From assembly GCA_020632915.1 (NCBI GenBank), contig JACKEP010000006.1, positions 170,001 through 234,000 on the forward strand: a stretch of 64,000 nt of DNA. The letters run 5' to 3'. Both the position numbers and the translations under genes were made by a program. The DNA is from Alphaproteobacteria bacterium. GTDB lineage: Bacteria; Myxococcota_A; UBA796; GCA-2862545. Shown here in pieces: positions 25,444-34,359 of the stretch (position 1 is the stretch's first letter; the number at the start of each line of letters is the position of its first letter). The notes below the pieces were generated by a model that saw only the letters and a program-made list of their open reading frames with translations, had not been told where the DNA came from and did not search any database.

Positions 25444-26283
25444 GTGGTGGTCGGTCTGCTGCTGGCGGTCGTCCTGGGGGCCGCCCACGCCCAGGACGCC
25501 GAGCACGGCGCGCAGCTGGCGGGACTCGCGGGCTGCGCGGCGTGCCACACCGCCCCAGACGGCGCGCCGCTCGCCGGCGGCTACGAGCTCACCACCGACT
25601 TCGGCACGTTCTACGGGTCGAACCTCACGCCCGACCCGGTCCACGGGATCGGTGGGTGGACGTTCGACGACTTCGTCCGCGCGATGCGGCTGGGCAAGGA
25701 CCCGCAGGGCCGGCCGTACTACCCGGCGTTCCCGTACACGGCCTTCACGGCGCTCACCGACGCCGATCTCGCCGACCTGTGGGCGTGGCTGCGGACGGTG
25801 CCCGCCGATCCCCGACCGGACACCCCCCACGACGTGCTGCCGCGCTACCGGGGCCGCGCGCTGTTGGGCCTGTGGCGCTCCCTCGGCTTCCGCAAGGGGC
25901 CGTACACGCCGGATCCGTCCCGGTCCGAGGCGTGGAACCGCGGTGCCTACCTGGTGCAGGGGGCGGGCCACTGCGGCGGGTGCCACACACCGCGCTCGGG
26001 CGTGGGCATCGAACGCCGCGCGCACGAGCTGGCCGGCAGCGACGCGCCGCCGGAGCCGGCCCCCGACCTCACGCCGTCGCCCGAGGCCCTCGGTGCGTGG
26101 ACGGTCGAGGACTGGACCACGTTCCTCGACATGGGGATGCTGCCCGACGGTGACTTCGTGGGCGGCGAGATGAACCGGGTGGTCGAGGAGGGCACCGCGC
26201 AGCTCACCGACGCCGACCGGGAGGCGATCGCGGCCTACCTCATGGCGTTGCCACCGTCCCGCCCGCGGCGCCACGCCCCCTGA
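25444..26283 (+). CDS. di-haem cytochrome c
   Basis: The 279-residue product has a short signal peptide and two haem c motifs, CAACH near residue 35 and CGGCH near residue 180, with GSNLTPDPVHGIGGWTFDDF between them. This layout is typical of cytochrome c subunits of membrane alcohol or aldose dehydrogenases, here possibly serving as a general periplasmic electron carrier. The GTG at 25444 lies 3 bases after the cytochrome c' stop; a second in-frame GTG follows at 25447. The C-terminal 44 bases overlap, on the opposite strand, the end of the winged-helix gene. The dehydrogenase that would normally accompany it is absent. Confidence 0.9.
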   Translation: MVVGLLLAVVLGAAHAQDAEHGAQLAGLAGCAACHTAPDGAPLAGGYELTTDFGTFYGSNLTPDPVHGIGGWTFDDFVRAMRLGKDPQGRPYYPAFPYTAFTALTDADLADLWAWLRTVPADPRPDTPHDVLPRYRGRALLGLWRSLGFRKGPYTPDPSRSEAWNRGAYLVQGAGHCGGCHTPRSGVGIERRAHELAGSDAPPEPAPDLTPSPEALGAWTVEDWTTFLDMGMLPDGDFVGGEMNRVVEEGTAQLTDADREAIAAYLMALPPSRPRRHAP

Positions 26284-27481
26284 CCCACGCCGCCCGCGCG
26301 GCCCGCAGGCGGGCGTTGTCGATGCTGTAGGTGCGGGCGTTGCCGTCGAGCGCGTCCCGCACGAGCGCCGCCCGCGCGGCGGCGGCCTGCGCGAGGGCCG
26401 CCCGGAACGCCGGCGTGCATGGCGCGAACGTGGCCGCCACCACGTCCTGCGCGTCGGGGTCCCACGCCCACACACCGACCCACGCCCCGTCGCGCACCAC
26501 GGCGCGCACGTGCAGCCAGGACGTGTCGGCTGCCACGACGGGCTTGCCGCGCATTCCGGGGACCTGCATCGCCTGCTGCTCGGGTGCGAGCAGCGGTCCC
26601 ACGCGCTCGGCGAGGCCGAAGAGGTTGTCGAGGGCACAGAGCAGCAGGGGGCGGTCGTCCTCGGGCAGGCCCGTGACCGTCTGGTCGGCCAGCGCCCACC
26701 GCGCGACGGCCTCGCCCTCGACGGTGACCTCCACCGTGTCGAGCTCGGTCAGCGCGCGGGTCAGCGCGGTCTTCGACAGCTTGGTCCAGCTCTCCAGGTC
26801 GGCCAGCGACGCCGGGGCCCGCCAGCGCAGGAAGCGCTCCACCAGCAGGCGGGTCCGCGACGCGGCGTCGTCGGGCGTGGCGCCGGGCCAGCCGGAGGGG
26901 GCCAGCGCCCACGCGAACCGCTCGTGGTCGAGGCGGTCGTCGAGCGGGTGACGTCGCACGAGGCCGTCCATCTCCAGCAGGCGCAGCGCGGGTGGCAGCG
27001 TCGTGGTCATCCCCAGCTTCTTGCCCGCATCGCCCAGGCTGCGGACGACGCCGTCGGGCAGGGCGGTCCGCAGGGCGTCGGTGGTGTGCTCCCCGCCCGC
27101 CAGCGCGGCGAGGATGGCGTCGCGGACGCCGCGGATCTCGGCGGCGTCGACGCCCACGCGCTCGAGCTCGCGCTCCTGGCGGCGTCGGCCCGCGTCGGCG
27201 GCCGCCGCGATCGACAGCGCCGCGTCCTCCGCCGGCACCACCCACATGCAGCCGCGCACGCCGGGCACCACCGCGAGCGCGCCCGCACCCACCTGGGCGT
27301 CGATCGCGGGCCGGTCGAGATCGGGGCGGCGGGCGGCCAGGGCGAGGTAGGCGGCGATGCCGCCCAGGGCGCGCACCCAGCCGCCCGGCAGGGGCGCTGC
27401 GGACGGGACGGGTCCGAGGCCCTGGTGGGTGGCCCATGCGCGTCGGGCGTCGGTCGTCGTCAGGTGCAGGGGAGCTGTCAT
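26240..27481 (-). CDS. winged helix DNA-binding domain protein (YcaQ-like)
   Basis: The 413-residue product matches the winged helix DNA-binding family that includes YcaQ/AlkX-type glycosylases, which unhook DNA crosslinks, and related proteins. Family features are an early LTTTDARRAWATHQGL, a central LPPALRLLEMDGLVRRH and a late RTYSIDNARLRAARAAW. The key QxQ or QxD catalytic motif of YcaQ is not apparent, so enzyme function is uncertain. No signal peptide. The ATG at 27481 gives the expected length for the family. Its 3' end overlaps that of the convergent cytochrome gene by 44 bases. The aldehyde dehydrogenase gene starts 74 bases away in the opposite direction. Confidence 0.85.
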   Translation of the reverse strand: MTAPLHLTTTDARRAWATHQGLGPVPSAAPLPGGWVRALGGIAAYLALAARRPDLDRPAIDAQVGAGALAVVPGVRGCMWVVPAEDAALSIAAAADAGRRRQERELERVGVDAAEIRGVRDAILAALAGGEHTTDALRTALPDGVVRSLGDAGKKLGMTTTLPPALRLLEMDGLVRRHPLDDRLDHERFAWALAPSGWPGATPDDAASRTRLLVERFLRWRAPASLADLESWTKLSKTALTRALTELDTVEVTVEGEAVARWALADQTVTGLPEDDRPLLLCALDNLFGLAERVGPLLAPEQQAMQVPGMRGKPVVAADTSWLHVRAVVRDGAWVGVWAWDPDAQDVVAATFAPCTPAFRAALAQAAAARAALVRDALDGNARTYSIDNARLRAARAAWVRGRGAAGGTVATP

Positions 27482-27501
27482 CGGAGTCTCCGGGGGAGGG
27501 G

Positions 27502-27507
27502 AGCCTA
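27502..27507 (-). promoter_or_regulatory. TAGGCT -10-like element
   Basis: TAGGCT read on the minus strand lies 20 bases before the winged-helix start, within the 74-base divergent gap shared with the aldehyde dehydrogenase gene. It matches the element at 24134-24139. Confidence 0.4.
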
Positions 27508-27555
27508 GCGCGCCGCGACGCGGTTACGGGGGCGGACCCGCCGCCGGAGGTCCCC

Positions 27556-29097
27556 ATGCAGCGCCTGACCAGCTTCCTCGAGAACCGCTGGGTCGACGGG
27601 CAGGCTCCCCACACGCCGCTCCACGACGCCACCACGGGCTACGCCGTCGCCGAGACGAGCACCCGGGGCCTCGACCTCGGAGCAGCCCTGGCGCACGCGC
27701 GCACCGTGGGCGGCCGCTCCCTGCGTGCGCTGACGTTCGCGGAGCGCGGGGCGATGCTCGGCGAGCTCGCGCGCTGCCTGCACACCCACCGCGACGCGCT
27801 GCTCGACCTTTCGCGCCAGAACTACGGCGCCACGCGCTCCGACGGCAAGTTCGACGTCGACGGCGCGGCGGGCACGCTCGCCTTCTACGCCCGGCTCGGC
27901 GCCGACCTCGGCGACCGGCGCTTCCTGCTCGACGGCGAGGCGGAGGGCGTGGGCCGATCGGCGCGCTTCGTCGGCCAGCACCTGCTCACGCCGCGCCGCG
28001 GCGTGGCGCTGCACATCAACGCGTTCAACTTCCCGGCGTGGGGCATGGCCGAGAAGCTCGCGGTGAGCCTGCTGGCCGGCGTGCCGGCGCTGGTCAAGCC
28101 GGCCACGGCCACGGCCCTGGTCACCTGGCGCATCGTGCAGCTGTGGCAGGAGGAGGACCTGCTGCCCGAGGGGGCCGTCAGCCTTCTCTGTGGCAGCGCG
28201 GGCGACCTGCTCGACCACCTCCAGCCGCAGGACGTCATCGCGTTCACCGGGTCGAGCACCACGGGACGCACGCTGCGCGGCCACCCGCGCGTCGTCGAGC
28301 TCGGCATCCCCGTCAACGTCGAGGCCGACTCGCTCAACGCCTTCGTGCTGGGCCCCGACGCCGAGCCCGGCGAGCCCACGTTCGAGATGTTCGCTCGGGA
28401 GCTGGTCCACGAGCTCACGCAGAAGGCGGGCCAGAAGTGCACCGCCGTGCGCCGTGTGCTCGTGCCGGTCCACCTCCTCGATGACGTGCGCGAGGCGGTT
28501 GCCGACCACCTGTCCCGTCAGGGCCTCGGCGATCCGGCGAGCAAGGACGTCCGCATCGGACCGGTCGCCACGGCCGATCAGCACGCCGCGGTCACCAAGG
28601 GCGTCGCCGAGCTCGAGGCGTTCATGGACACCTTCGTGGCCTGGGAGGGCGATCTGCCCGACCACGGCTGGTTCGTGCGTCCGCAGCTGTTCCTGACCGA
28701 CCAGGGCGTCCACGCCGCGTTCGTGCACGACGAGGAGGTGTTCGGCCCCGTCGCCACCGTGCTGTCGTACTCGGGCGACCCGGCCGAGGCGGTGGCGATC
28801 GTCGCGCGCGGGGGCGGTGGCCTGGTGTGCAGCGTCTACAGCGACGACGCCGCCTGGGCGACCGAGGTGGTGGGCGAGCTCGCGCCGTGGCACGGGCGGA
28901 TCCAGTGGGGCTCGGCCAAGGTCGCCGACCAGGGGATGGGACCGGGCACCGTGTTGCCCGGCTTCGTGCATGGCGGGCCCGGCAAGGCCGGCGGCGGCGA
29001 GGAACTCGGCGGGCTGCGCGGCATGCGGTTCTACCAGCAGCGCACCGCTGTGCAGGGCGATCGGGTGCTGCTCGAGCGCGCGTTCGGCACGGCGTGA
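27556..29097 (+). CDS. aldehyde dehydrogenase, BoxD/PaaZ-like
   Basis: The 513-residue product belongs to the aldehyde dehydrogenase superfamily, closest in form to the N-terminal domain of PaaZ and to BoxD, which oxidise CoA-bound semialdehydes in aerobic aromatic degradation. The signature NAFNFPAWGMAEKLA fits these. The general base is in VEADSLN (Glu256) and the nucleophile is in KAGQKCTAV (Cys295). The protein ends near residue 513 and lacks the C-terminal MaoC hydratase domain of full PaaZ, so it is BoxD-like in size. GGAGG precedes the ATG at 27556. No box or paa ring-cleavage genes are in the window, so the actual substrate is open. Confidence 0.88.
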   Translation: MQRLTSFLENRWVDGQAPHTPLHDATTGYAVAETSTRGLDLGAALAHARTVGGRSLRALTFAERGAMLGELARCLHTHRDALLDLSRQNYGATRSDGKFDVDGAAGTLAFYARLGADLGDRRFLLDGEAEGVGRSARFVGQHLLTPRRGVALHINAFNFPAWGMAEKLAVSLLAGVPALVKPATATALVTWRIVQLWQEEDLLPEGAVSLLCGSAGDLLDHLQPQDVIAFTGSSTTGRTLRGHPRVVELGIPVNVEADSLNAFVLGPDAEPGEPTFEMFARELVHELTQKAGQKCTAVRRVLVPVHLLDDVREAVADHLSRQGLGDPASKDVRIGPVATADQHAAVTKGVAELEAFMDTFVAWEGDLPDHGWFVRPQLFLTDQGVHAAFVHDEEVFGPVATVLSYSGDPAEAVAIVARGGGGLVCSVYSDDAAWATEVVGELAPWHGRIQWGSAKVADQGMGPGTVLPGFVHGGPGKAGGGEELGGLRGMRFYQQRTAVQGDRVLLERAFGTA

Positions 29098-29176
29098 GCG
29101 GGCGCGCCGGGTGCGTCGTCGTCGGATCCGACGACGGGTCGGCGACCGATGCTGGCACGGTGCGACACGATTCGGA

Positions 29177-29203
29177 TTGCCAGGCGGGGCCCATGTGTCT
29201 AAT
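29177..29203 (+). promoter_or_regulatory. possible sigma-70-like promoter
   Basis: TTGCCA (29177-29182) and TCTAAT (29198-29203) are separated by 15 bases in a locally less GC-rich stretch before the small protein gene. The spacing is short for sigma-70, so this is only a candidate. Confidence 0.25.
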
Positions 29204-29265
29204 GCTTCAGTGGGAAGGCGCCTCGCCGACTACCGGTGGAGGCCCTGGACCACGAGGAGCGCGCG

Positions 29266-29430
29266 GTGGCACGGAAGGACTGGAAGAAGACCGTCCAGGA
29301 TGCCCTCGACGCCATGGGCGACCGGCTGCGCGACGCCCTGGAGGCCCTCGAGGGGCTGATCGCCCCGCCGCCCGAGCTGGTGCCGGTCCCCGTGCCGGTG
29401 CGTCCGTCCGACGAGCCGCGGCGCCGCTGA
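29266..29430 (+). CDS. small basic/acidic protein, unknown function
   Basis: The product is 54 residues from a GTG at 29266, which has AGGAG eight bases upstream; an in-frame GTG at 29236 would give 64 residues but has no such site. The N-terminal half (DWKKTVQDALDAMGDRLRDA) is an amphipathic helix of heptad type; the C-terminal part is Pro/Val-rich and ends in Arg residues. No family is recognised. It could be translated as part of a set with the next gene, which starts 22 bases after the stop. Confidence 0.55.
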   Translation: MARKDWKKTVQDALDAMGDRLRDALEALEGLIAPPPELVPVPVPVRPSDEPRRR

Positions 29431-29452
29431 GCGCCGTCGTGCAGGGCCCGAC

Positions 29453-30685
29453 GTGAGCCCCGCCCTCACCGCGTGGATGGGCGGCGCGTGGATGGGCGGC
29501 GCGGCGCTCGCCGTCGCGGGTGCAGCGGCGTGGTTCGTGGTGCCCCGACCTCCCGTGCTCGACGCCGAGGCGTGGTTCAAGGACCTGCTGGTGCGTCGGC
29601 TGCGCGCGTCGGGCCTCGACGACGCCACCATCGGCCACCTCGTGCCCTACCACCCGCTCGCGCGGTGGCCGGAGCGCAAGCTCGCGCACCCGGGCGTGGC
29701 CTCGATGCCGGGGGCGCCGCTCCCGGGCGAGCACGAGCTGGAGTCGGCGCTCGCGGCGCTGCCCGACGTGGCGTCGCGGTTCGGTCGCCTCTACGCCGAC
29801 AGCGTCGCCCAGCTCGCGGCGGCGCGGGCGGGCCTGTCGCCCGATCACACCGCGCGTCGCTGGCTCGGGCCCCAGGTGTCGGACGACACGCCGCTGCCGG
29901 AGCTGTCCCGCGCGGCGGAGCAGCGGCTGGAGGCGACGTGGGTGGTGCTCGGTCCGGTCGCCGACACGCCGCTGGTCGGGCTCGGGGACGCGCTGGCCCG
30001 GGAGGCGGTGCCGGTGACGTGGACCGGCACCGCCGTCGACGACGCGCTGTACGTCGCCCTGGGGCTGTTCCTGCGCGACGTGGGGCGGGTCGCGCGCGCC
30101 ACGGAGACCACGTGGCGGTTCGTGCAGACGTGGTCGTTCCTGTGCGGGGCCGCTGCGCTCCACGCCGTCGTCGACGGCATCGCCGCGGCGATCGAGGCCA
30201 CGCTGCCCGACGACCGGCCGTCGGCGCGGCTGGTGGTGGTGGCCACGGGACGGGACGTGCCGCTGCTGCTGCGCGCGCTCGCCGGTCACGTCGCCGTGCG
30301 GGACCGGGTGGCCGCGGTCGTGTCGATCGGCGGTGCCATCCTCGGGCGCCCCGGCGACGTCGGTCCACTGTCCGAGGCCGCGTGCGCCGACTGGATGGAC
30401 CACCACTTCCGGCACGAGCGCCTCGATCTCGAGGTGGTGCGGCTGGTGCCGTACGTCAGCGTGCAGTGGCTCGACCCGGACGGCGATCCCGCGTCCCCAC
30501 CCGGAGCTGCGGGCCTGCCCGTCGCCAGCCAGCGCTTCCCGACGCCGGGCTACGTCGGCGCCGAGTCCCCGGCGATCGAGCCCGTCGACCTCGGCCCGCT
30601 CGTGCCGGATCCGTCCCTGCCGGCCGAGGCGGTCGTCGACGCGCTGCGGGTGGTGGTCGACCTCGTCACGCTCTCCCGGCGGTGA
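29453..30685 (+). CDS. membrane-anchored protein with alpha/beta-hydrolase-like region
   Basis: The 410-residue product has one N-terminal membrane helix (about 9-30) and a large soluble part. The segment LVVVATGRDVPLLLRAL, followed by AAVVSIGGAILG, resembles the nucleophile elbow and next strand of an alpha/beta hydrolase, but the expected G-x-S-x-G is replaced by A-T-G-R-D, so no catalytic serine is seen. The rest, including an Asp/Pro-rich C-terminus, is not recognised. The GTG at 29453 has only a weak ribosome site. It may be a hydrolase-derived binding protein, or unrelated to hydrolases. No clear role can be assigned from its neighbours. Confidence 0.5.
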   Translation: MSPALTAWMGGAWMGGAALAVAGAAAWFVVPRPPVLDAEAWFKDLLVRRLRASGLDDATIGHLVPYHPLARWPERKLAHPGVASMPGAPLPGEHELESALAALPDVASRFGRLYADSVAQLAAARAGLSPDHTARRWLGPQVSDDTPLPELSRAAEQRLEATWVVLGPVADTPLVGLGDALAREAVPVTWTGTAVDDALYVALGLFLRDVGRVARATETTWRFVQTWSFLCGAAALHAVVDGIAAAIEATLPDDRPSARLVVVATGRDVPLLLRALAGHVAVRDRVAAVVSIGGAILGRPGDVGPLSEAACADWMDHHFRHERLDLEVVRLVPYVSVQWLDPDGDPASPPGAAGLPVASQRFPTPGYVGAESPAIEPVDLGPLVPDPSLPAEAVVDALRVVVDLVTLSRR

Positions 30686-30739
30686 CCCGGTCGGGACGTC
30701 CACCGCACACGGGGATAGGGCCGGGGCGGAGGTGATCCC

Positions 30740-31681
30740 GTGCGCATGCATCCCTTCCACCGCACCGAGCTCCTGCTGGGCGGGGACGGCTTCCGGCGCC
30801 TGTCCGAGGCCTCGGTCTGCGTGATCGGCCTGGGGGGTGTCGGCTCCTACGCGGCCGAGGCGCTGGCGCGCTCGGGGGTGGGGCACCTCACGCTCGTCGA
30901 CTTCGATCGGGTGTGCCTGACCAACCTCAACCGTCAGCTGCACGCCACGCGGTCCACGGTGGGCAAGGTCAAGGCCGAGCTGATGGGCGACCGCGTCCGC
31001 GACATCCACCCCAAGTGCGACGTGCGCGTCATCCCGCGGTTCTTCGACGAGACGACGCTGCCCGAGGTGCTCGACCGACCCTACGACGCCGTGCTCGACT
31101 GCATCGACCACATGCAGACCAAGCTGCTGCTGCTGCGCACCTGCGTGGGCCGCGGTCAGGCGGTCTGGTCGGCGATGGGGGCCGGCGGCAAGCTCGATCC
31201 GAGCCGCATCCGCATCACCGACCTCGACAAGACCCACACCGACCCGCTTGCCCGCATCGTGCGCAAGCGCCTGCGCGAGGAGGGGATCACCACCGGCATC
31301 CAGTGCGTGTGGTCCGACGAGCTGCCCGCCGAGCTCGACGCCGAGGCCGAGGCCGGCTTCACCTGCATCTGCCCCGACCGCGCCGACACCCCGTACTCGT
31401 GCGACCGGCGCTACCAGGTGCAGGGCACCGTCGCGTGGATGCCGCCCATCGTGGGCCTGACCATGGCGGGCGCCGTCACGCGCCACATCGTCGGGCTGGC
31501 GGCGGCCGAGGCGGCGCTTCCGGAGGACGAGCGACAGGCCCTGCGCGCGTCCCGTCAGCGTCCGGCCGTCGGCAAGCCCGGCAAGGCCGAGAAGCGCGCG
31601 CTGACGCTGGCGGCGCTGCAGCCCGTGTCGCGACAGGCGCTCGACGCGGGTGCGGCCGGCGGCGCGCCCGAGGATGCGTGA
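30740..31681 (+). CDS. tcdA: tRNA threonylcarbamoyladenosine dehydratase-like E1 protein
   Basis: The 313-residue product is a ThiF/MoeB-like E1 superfamily member. It shows the ATP-binding GLGGVGSYAAEALARSG, the acceptor segment LTNLNRQLHATRSTVGK and the conserved VWSAMGAGGKLDP. That pattern matches TcdA (CsdL), which cyclises the t6A37 modification of tRNA. Start choice: GTG at 30740 has a strong GGAGG seven bases upstream, while the ATG at 30746 is 13 bases away. The last bases overlap the start of the ABC ATPase gene by 8 bases, so they may share a transcript, but the functions are not obviously linked. The sulfur partner CsdA/CsdE is absent from the window. Confidence 0.88.
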   Translation: MRMHPFHRTELLLGGDGFRRLSEASVCVIGLGGVGSYAAEALARSGVGHLTLVDFDRVCLTNLNRQLHATRSTVGKVKAELMGDRVRDIHPKCDVRVIPRFFDETTLPEVLDRPYDAVLDCIDHMQTKLLLLRTCVGRGQAVWSAMGAGGKLDPSRIRITDLDKTHTDPLARIVRKRLREEGITTGIQCVWSDELPAELDAEAEAGFTCICPDRADTPYSCDRRYQVQGTVAWMPPIVGLTMAGAVTRHIVGLAAAEAALPEDERQALRASRQRPAVGKPGKAEKRALTLAALQPVSRQALDAGAAGGAPEDA

Positions 31682-32684
31682 CCCGGTCGCGTGGACGCGG
31701 GGGCTGCACCGCACCTTCGCGGTCACCGAGCGCCGGGCCGGTCTGTCCGGTGCCCTCGTCGACCTGATCGCGCCGCGGCGGCGCACCCACGCGGCCGTCG
31801 TCGACCTCGATCTCGACGTCTTCGCCGGCGAGATCGTCGGACTGCTCGGCCCGAACGGCGCCGGCAAGTCCACCACCGTCAAGTGCCTCACCGGCCTGCT
31901 CCAGCCCACGGCGGGCGAGGTGCGCGTGCTCGGGCTCGATCCCTGGGCACGACGCACCGAGGTGGTCCGCCGGGTCGGGGTGATGTTCGGGCAGCGCTCG
32001 CAGCTGTGGTGGGATCTGGCCGTGCGCGAGGCCTACGACCTGCTGGCCGCGATCCACCGCGTGCCGCGGGCGACCTACCGGGAGCGCCTGGACGCGCTGG
32101 CGACGACCCTGGAGCTCACCCCGTTGCTCGCCAAGCCGGTGCGGGAGCTGTCGCTCGGCCAGCGGGCGCGGTGCGAGCTCGCGGCGTCGCTGCTCCACGA
32201 CCCGGCGCTGCTGGTGCTCGATGAGCCGACGATCGGGCTCGACGTCGGCGTGAAGCGTCGGCTGCGCACGCTCGTGCGCGAGCGCGCCCGGCAGGGGACG
32301 GCCGTGCTCCTGACCACCCACGACCTCGCCGACGTCGACCACCTCTGCGACCGCGTGGTGCTCGTCGACAAGGCGCGGGTGGTGTTCGAGGGCACGGTGC
32401 CGGAGCTGCGCACCCAGCTGGGGGGCCAGCGTCGCGTGCGGGTGCGCACCGCCGATCGCCCGGGCGACGACGAGCTCGCCGCGCTCACCCGCCGCGTGCG
32501 CAGCCCCGTCCGCATCGACGGGGACGGCGTCGTGGAGGTGGTGGTGCCCGCCGGACGGCCCGTCGCCCACGTGCTGCGCGAGGTGCTGTCGGTGGTGTTC
32601 GCCGAGGATGTCAGCGTCGTGGAGCCCACGCTCGAGGGCCTGCTCGCCGACTGGTACGAGCGCGCCGCCGAGGGGACGGCGTGA
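31674..32684 (+). CDS. ABC exporter ATP-binding protein
   Basis: The 336-residue product is the ATPase of an ABC-2 type exporter. Walker A is GPNGAGKST, the signature is LSLGQRAR and Walker B is LLVLDEPTIGLD, with an H-loop in TTHDLADVDH. An extended N-terminus (residues 1-45) carries the variant seen in the family that pairs with DUF990 permeases, and a C-terminal extension of about 100 residues may regulate it. The ATG at 31674 overlaps the tcdA end by 8 bases. Its GTGA overlaps the start of the first permease gene by 4 bases. Substrate unknown; relatives export antibiotics, lipids or polysaccharides. Confidence 0.93.
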   Translation: MRDPVAWTRGLHRTFAVTERRAGLSGALVDLIAPRRRTHAAVVDLDLDVFAGEIVGLLGPNGAGKSTTVKCLTGLLQPTAGEVRVLGLDPWARRTEVVRRVGVMFGQRSQLWWDLAVREAYDLLAAIHRVPRATYRERLDALATTLELTPLLAKPVRELSLGQRARCELAASLLHDPALLVLDEPTIGLDVGVKRRLRTLVRERARQGTAVLLTTHDLADVDHLCDRVVLVDKARVVFEGTVPELRTQLGGQRRVRVRTADRPGDDELAALTRRVRSPVRIDGDGVVEVVVPAGRPVAHVLREVLSVVFAEDVSVVEPTLEGLLADWYERAAEGTA

Positions 32685-33484
32685 ACGGAGCGCTGCGCAC
32701 GTGGGGCTCGGTGGTGCGCCTGGGGGTGCTGCACCACTTCGCGTGGCGCCTGGACGTGGTCATCGCGCTGCTGTCGGCCACGATGGTGCTCGTGCTCAAC
32801 GGCAGCGTGTGGGAGGCCGTCGCCGACGGCCAGTCGCGGCTGGGGACGCTCACCCCGGTGGAGCTGTCGACCTACGTGGTGATCGCGTGGTGCGCGAGCC
32901 GGGTGACGGCGACCCGCGTCGACGAGAACCTGGGCCAGCGCCACGCCAGCGGTCAGCTCGCCACCGACCTGCTCAAGCCGCTGGATCTGCCGAGCTACCT
33001 GCTCGCGCGCGACGTCGGCCGCGCCGCGGTGGCGGCGGTGGTGACGGCGCTGCCGCTGCTGGCGCTGGGCGCGTGGTGGTTCCCGCTCGCGTGGCCCCGC
33101 CAGCCGGTCACCTGGGCGCTCGTGGCGGGCAGCGTCGCGCTCGGCGTCGCGGTCGGAGGGCAGATCGGCCTGCTGGTGGGCATGGCGTCGTTCCGGCTGC
33201 GGCGGGTGACGGGGCTGGTCTCGCTCAAGGAGGTGGCGACGGCGCTGCTGTCGGGCGCGTTGGTGCCGGTTACGCTGATGCCCGACGCGGCGGCGCACGC
33301 CGTGATGGTGCTGCCGTTCGCCGCGCTGGCGCACGTGCCCGCGTGGCTGTTCCTCGAGCGGGCCACGGGCGCCGAAGCGCTCGGCCTGCTGGTGGCGCAG
33401 GCCGCGTGGGCGGCGATCCTCGCCGTGGTCGTGCGTCTGTCGTGGTGGCGCGCCCTGCGTCACCTCACCGTGGAGGGCGGGTGA
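32681..33484 (+). CDS. ABC-2 permease, DUF990 type, subunit 1
   Basis: The 267-residue product is an integral inner-membrane protein with about six predicted helices, for example VVIALLSATMVLVLNGSVW, AVVTALPLLALGAWW and LVAGSVALGVAVGGQIGLLVG. The segment between helices 2 and 3 (ENLGQRHASGQLATDLLKPL) is characteristic of the ABC-2 membrane 6 (DUF990) permeases. These always occur as a pair of unlike subunits next to their ATPase, as here. The GTG overlaps the ATPase stop (GTGA) and its own stop overlaps the next start in the same way, so the three are translated together. Confidence 0.9.
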   Translation: MNGALRTWGSVVRLGVLHHFAWRLDVVIALLSATMVLVLNGSVWEAVADGQSRLGTLTPVELSTYVVIAWCASRVTATRVDENLGQRHASGQLATDLLKPLDLPSYLLARDVGRAAVAAVVTALPLLALGAWWFPLAWPRQPVTWALVAGSVALGVAVGGQIGLLVGMASFRLRRVTGLVSLKEVATALLSGALVPVTLMPDAAAHAVMVLPFAALAHVPAWLFLERATGAEALGLLVAQAAWAAILAVVVRLSWWRALRHLTVEGG

Positions 33485-34245
33485 GGGCCTGGCTCGCCTA
33501 CGTGCGGACCGTCCTGCTCGCCCGGCTGGCCTGGCGCGGCGACTGGGCGCTGGGTGCGGTCGGCGACCTCGTCACCGCGGGCATCGGGCTCGTGATGGTG
33601 GTGGCGATCTTCCACGCCGTGCCGCTCGTGCGCGGGTGGACGCGCGAGGAGCTGCTGGTGTGCTGGGGCGTGGCCGAGGCGGCGCGGAGCCTGTGCTGGA
33701 TGACGTGCCGTGGCCTGTACGTCGCCAACAGCATCTACGTGGTGGGGGGCGAGCTCGACCGTCTGCTGCTGCGCCCGCTCCACCCGCTCGCCCAGATCCT
33801 GCTCGAGCACGTCCACCTCGGCGCCTGGCCGGGCATCGTGTGGGGCGTGGGCGTGGTGTGGTGGGCCCACGGGGGGCTGACGGTGGAGGAGGCGGGCGTC
33901 CTCGCGGTGGGGGTGCTCGGCGGCACCGCGATCCTCGCCGGCGTGCTGGTCGCGTTCTCGTCGATCGGCCTGTACGTCCTGCACCGGGGCAGCGCGGTGG
34001 GGTTGGTCTGGCAGGCGACGGCCTTCGCGCCGTACCCCCCGACGTTCCTGCCGTGGCCGGTGGCGCTGGCCCTGGCCACGGTGCTGCCGTTCACGTTCGT
34101 GGGCTTCGCACCCGGCTGCTGGCTCCTCGACCACGAGGTGCCGGGGTGGGTGTGGCTCCAGCCCGCGGTGGCCGTCGCCGTGCTCGCGCTGGGCTTGCGG
34201 GCGTGGCAGTCGGGGCTGGCGCGGTACGGGTCGGCGGGGACCTGA
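33481..34245 (+). CDS. ABC-2 permease, DUF990 type, subunit 2
   Basis: The 254-residue product is the second permease of the exporter, with about six hydrophobic helices such as LVTAGIGLVMVVAIFHAV and AGVLAVGVLGGTAILAGVLV. The DUF990 hallmark between helices (ELDRLLLRPLHPLAQILLEH) matches the LLKPL segment of subunit 1. The GTG at 33481 overlaps the previous stop as GTGA. The transporter operon ends here; the following lipoprotein gene has its own Shine-Dalgarno site after a 114-base gap. Confidence 0.9.
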   Translation: MRAWLAYVRTVLLARLAWRGDWALGAVGDLVTAGIGLVMVVAIFHAVPLVRGWTREELLVCWGVAEAARSLCWMTCRGLYVANSIYVVGGELDRLLLRPLHPLAQILLEHVHLGAWPGIVWGVGVVWWAHGGLTVEEAGVLAVGVLGGTAILAGVLVAFSSIGLYVLHRGSAVGLVWQATAFAPYPPTFLPWPVALALATVLPFTFVGFAPGCWLLDHEVPGWVWLQPAVAVAVLALGLRAWQSGLARYGSAGT

Positions 34246-34288
34246 ACGCAGGCGGCGTCGCACGGTCGACACGCAGCCCGCTTGGCGG

Positions 34289-34294
34289 TACCGT
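34289..34294 (+). promoter_or_regulatory. TACCGT -10-like element
   Basis: TACCGT lies 65 bases before the ATG of the lipoprotein gene in a 114-base gap after the ABC operon. The leader would be long and no -35 box is clear. Confidence 0.25.
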
Positions 34295-34359
34295 GCCCCG
34301 CACCGGCCGGAGACGCCGCGCGTCCCGGTGTCCCCTGCGATGCCCCTCGGAGGCCCTTC

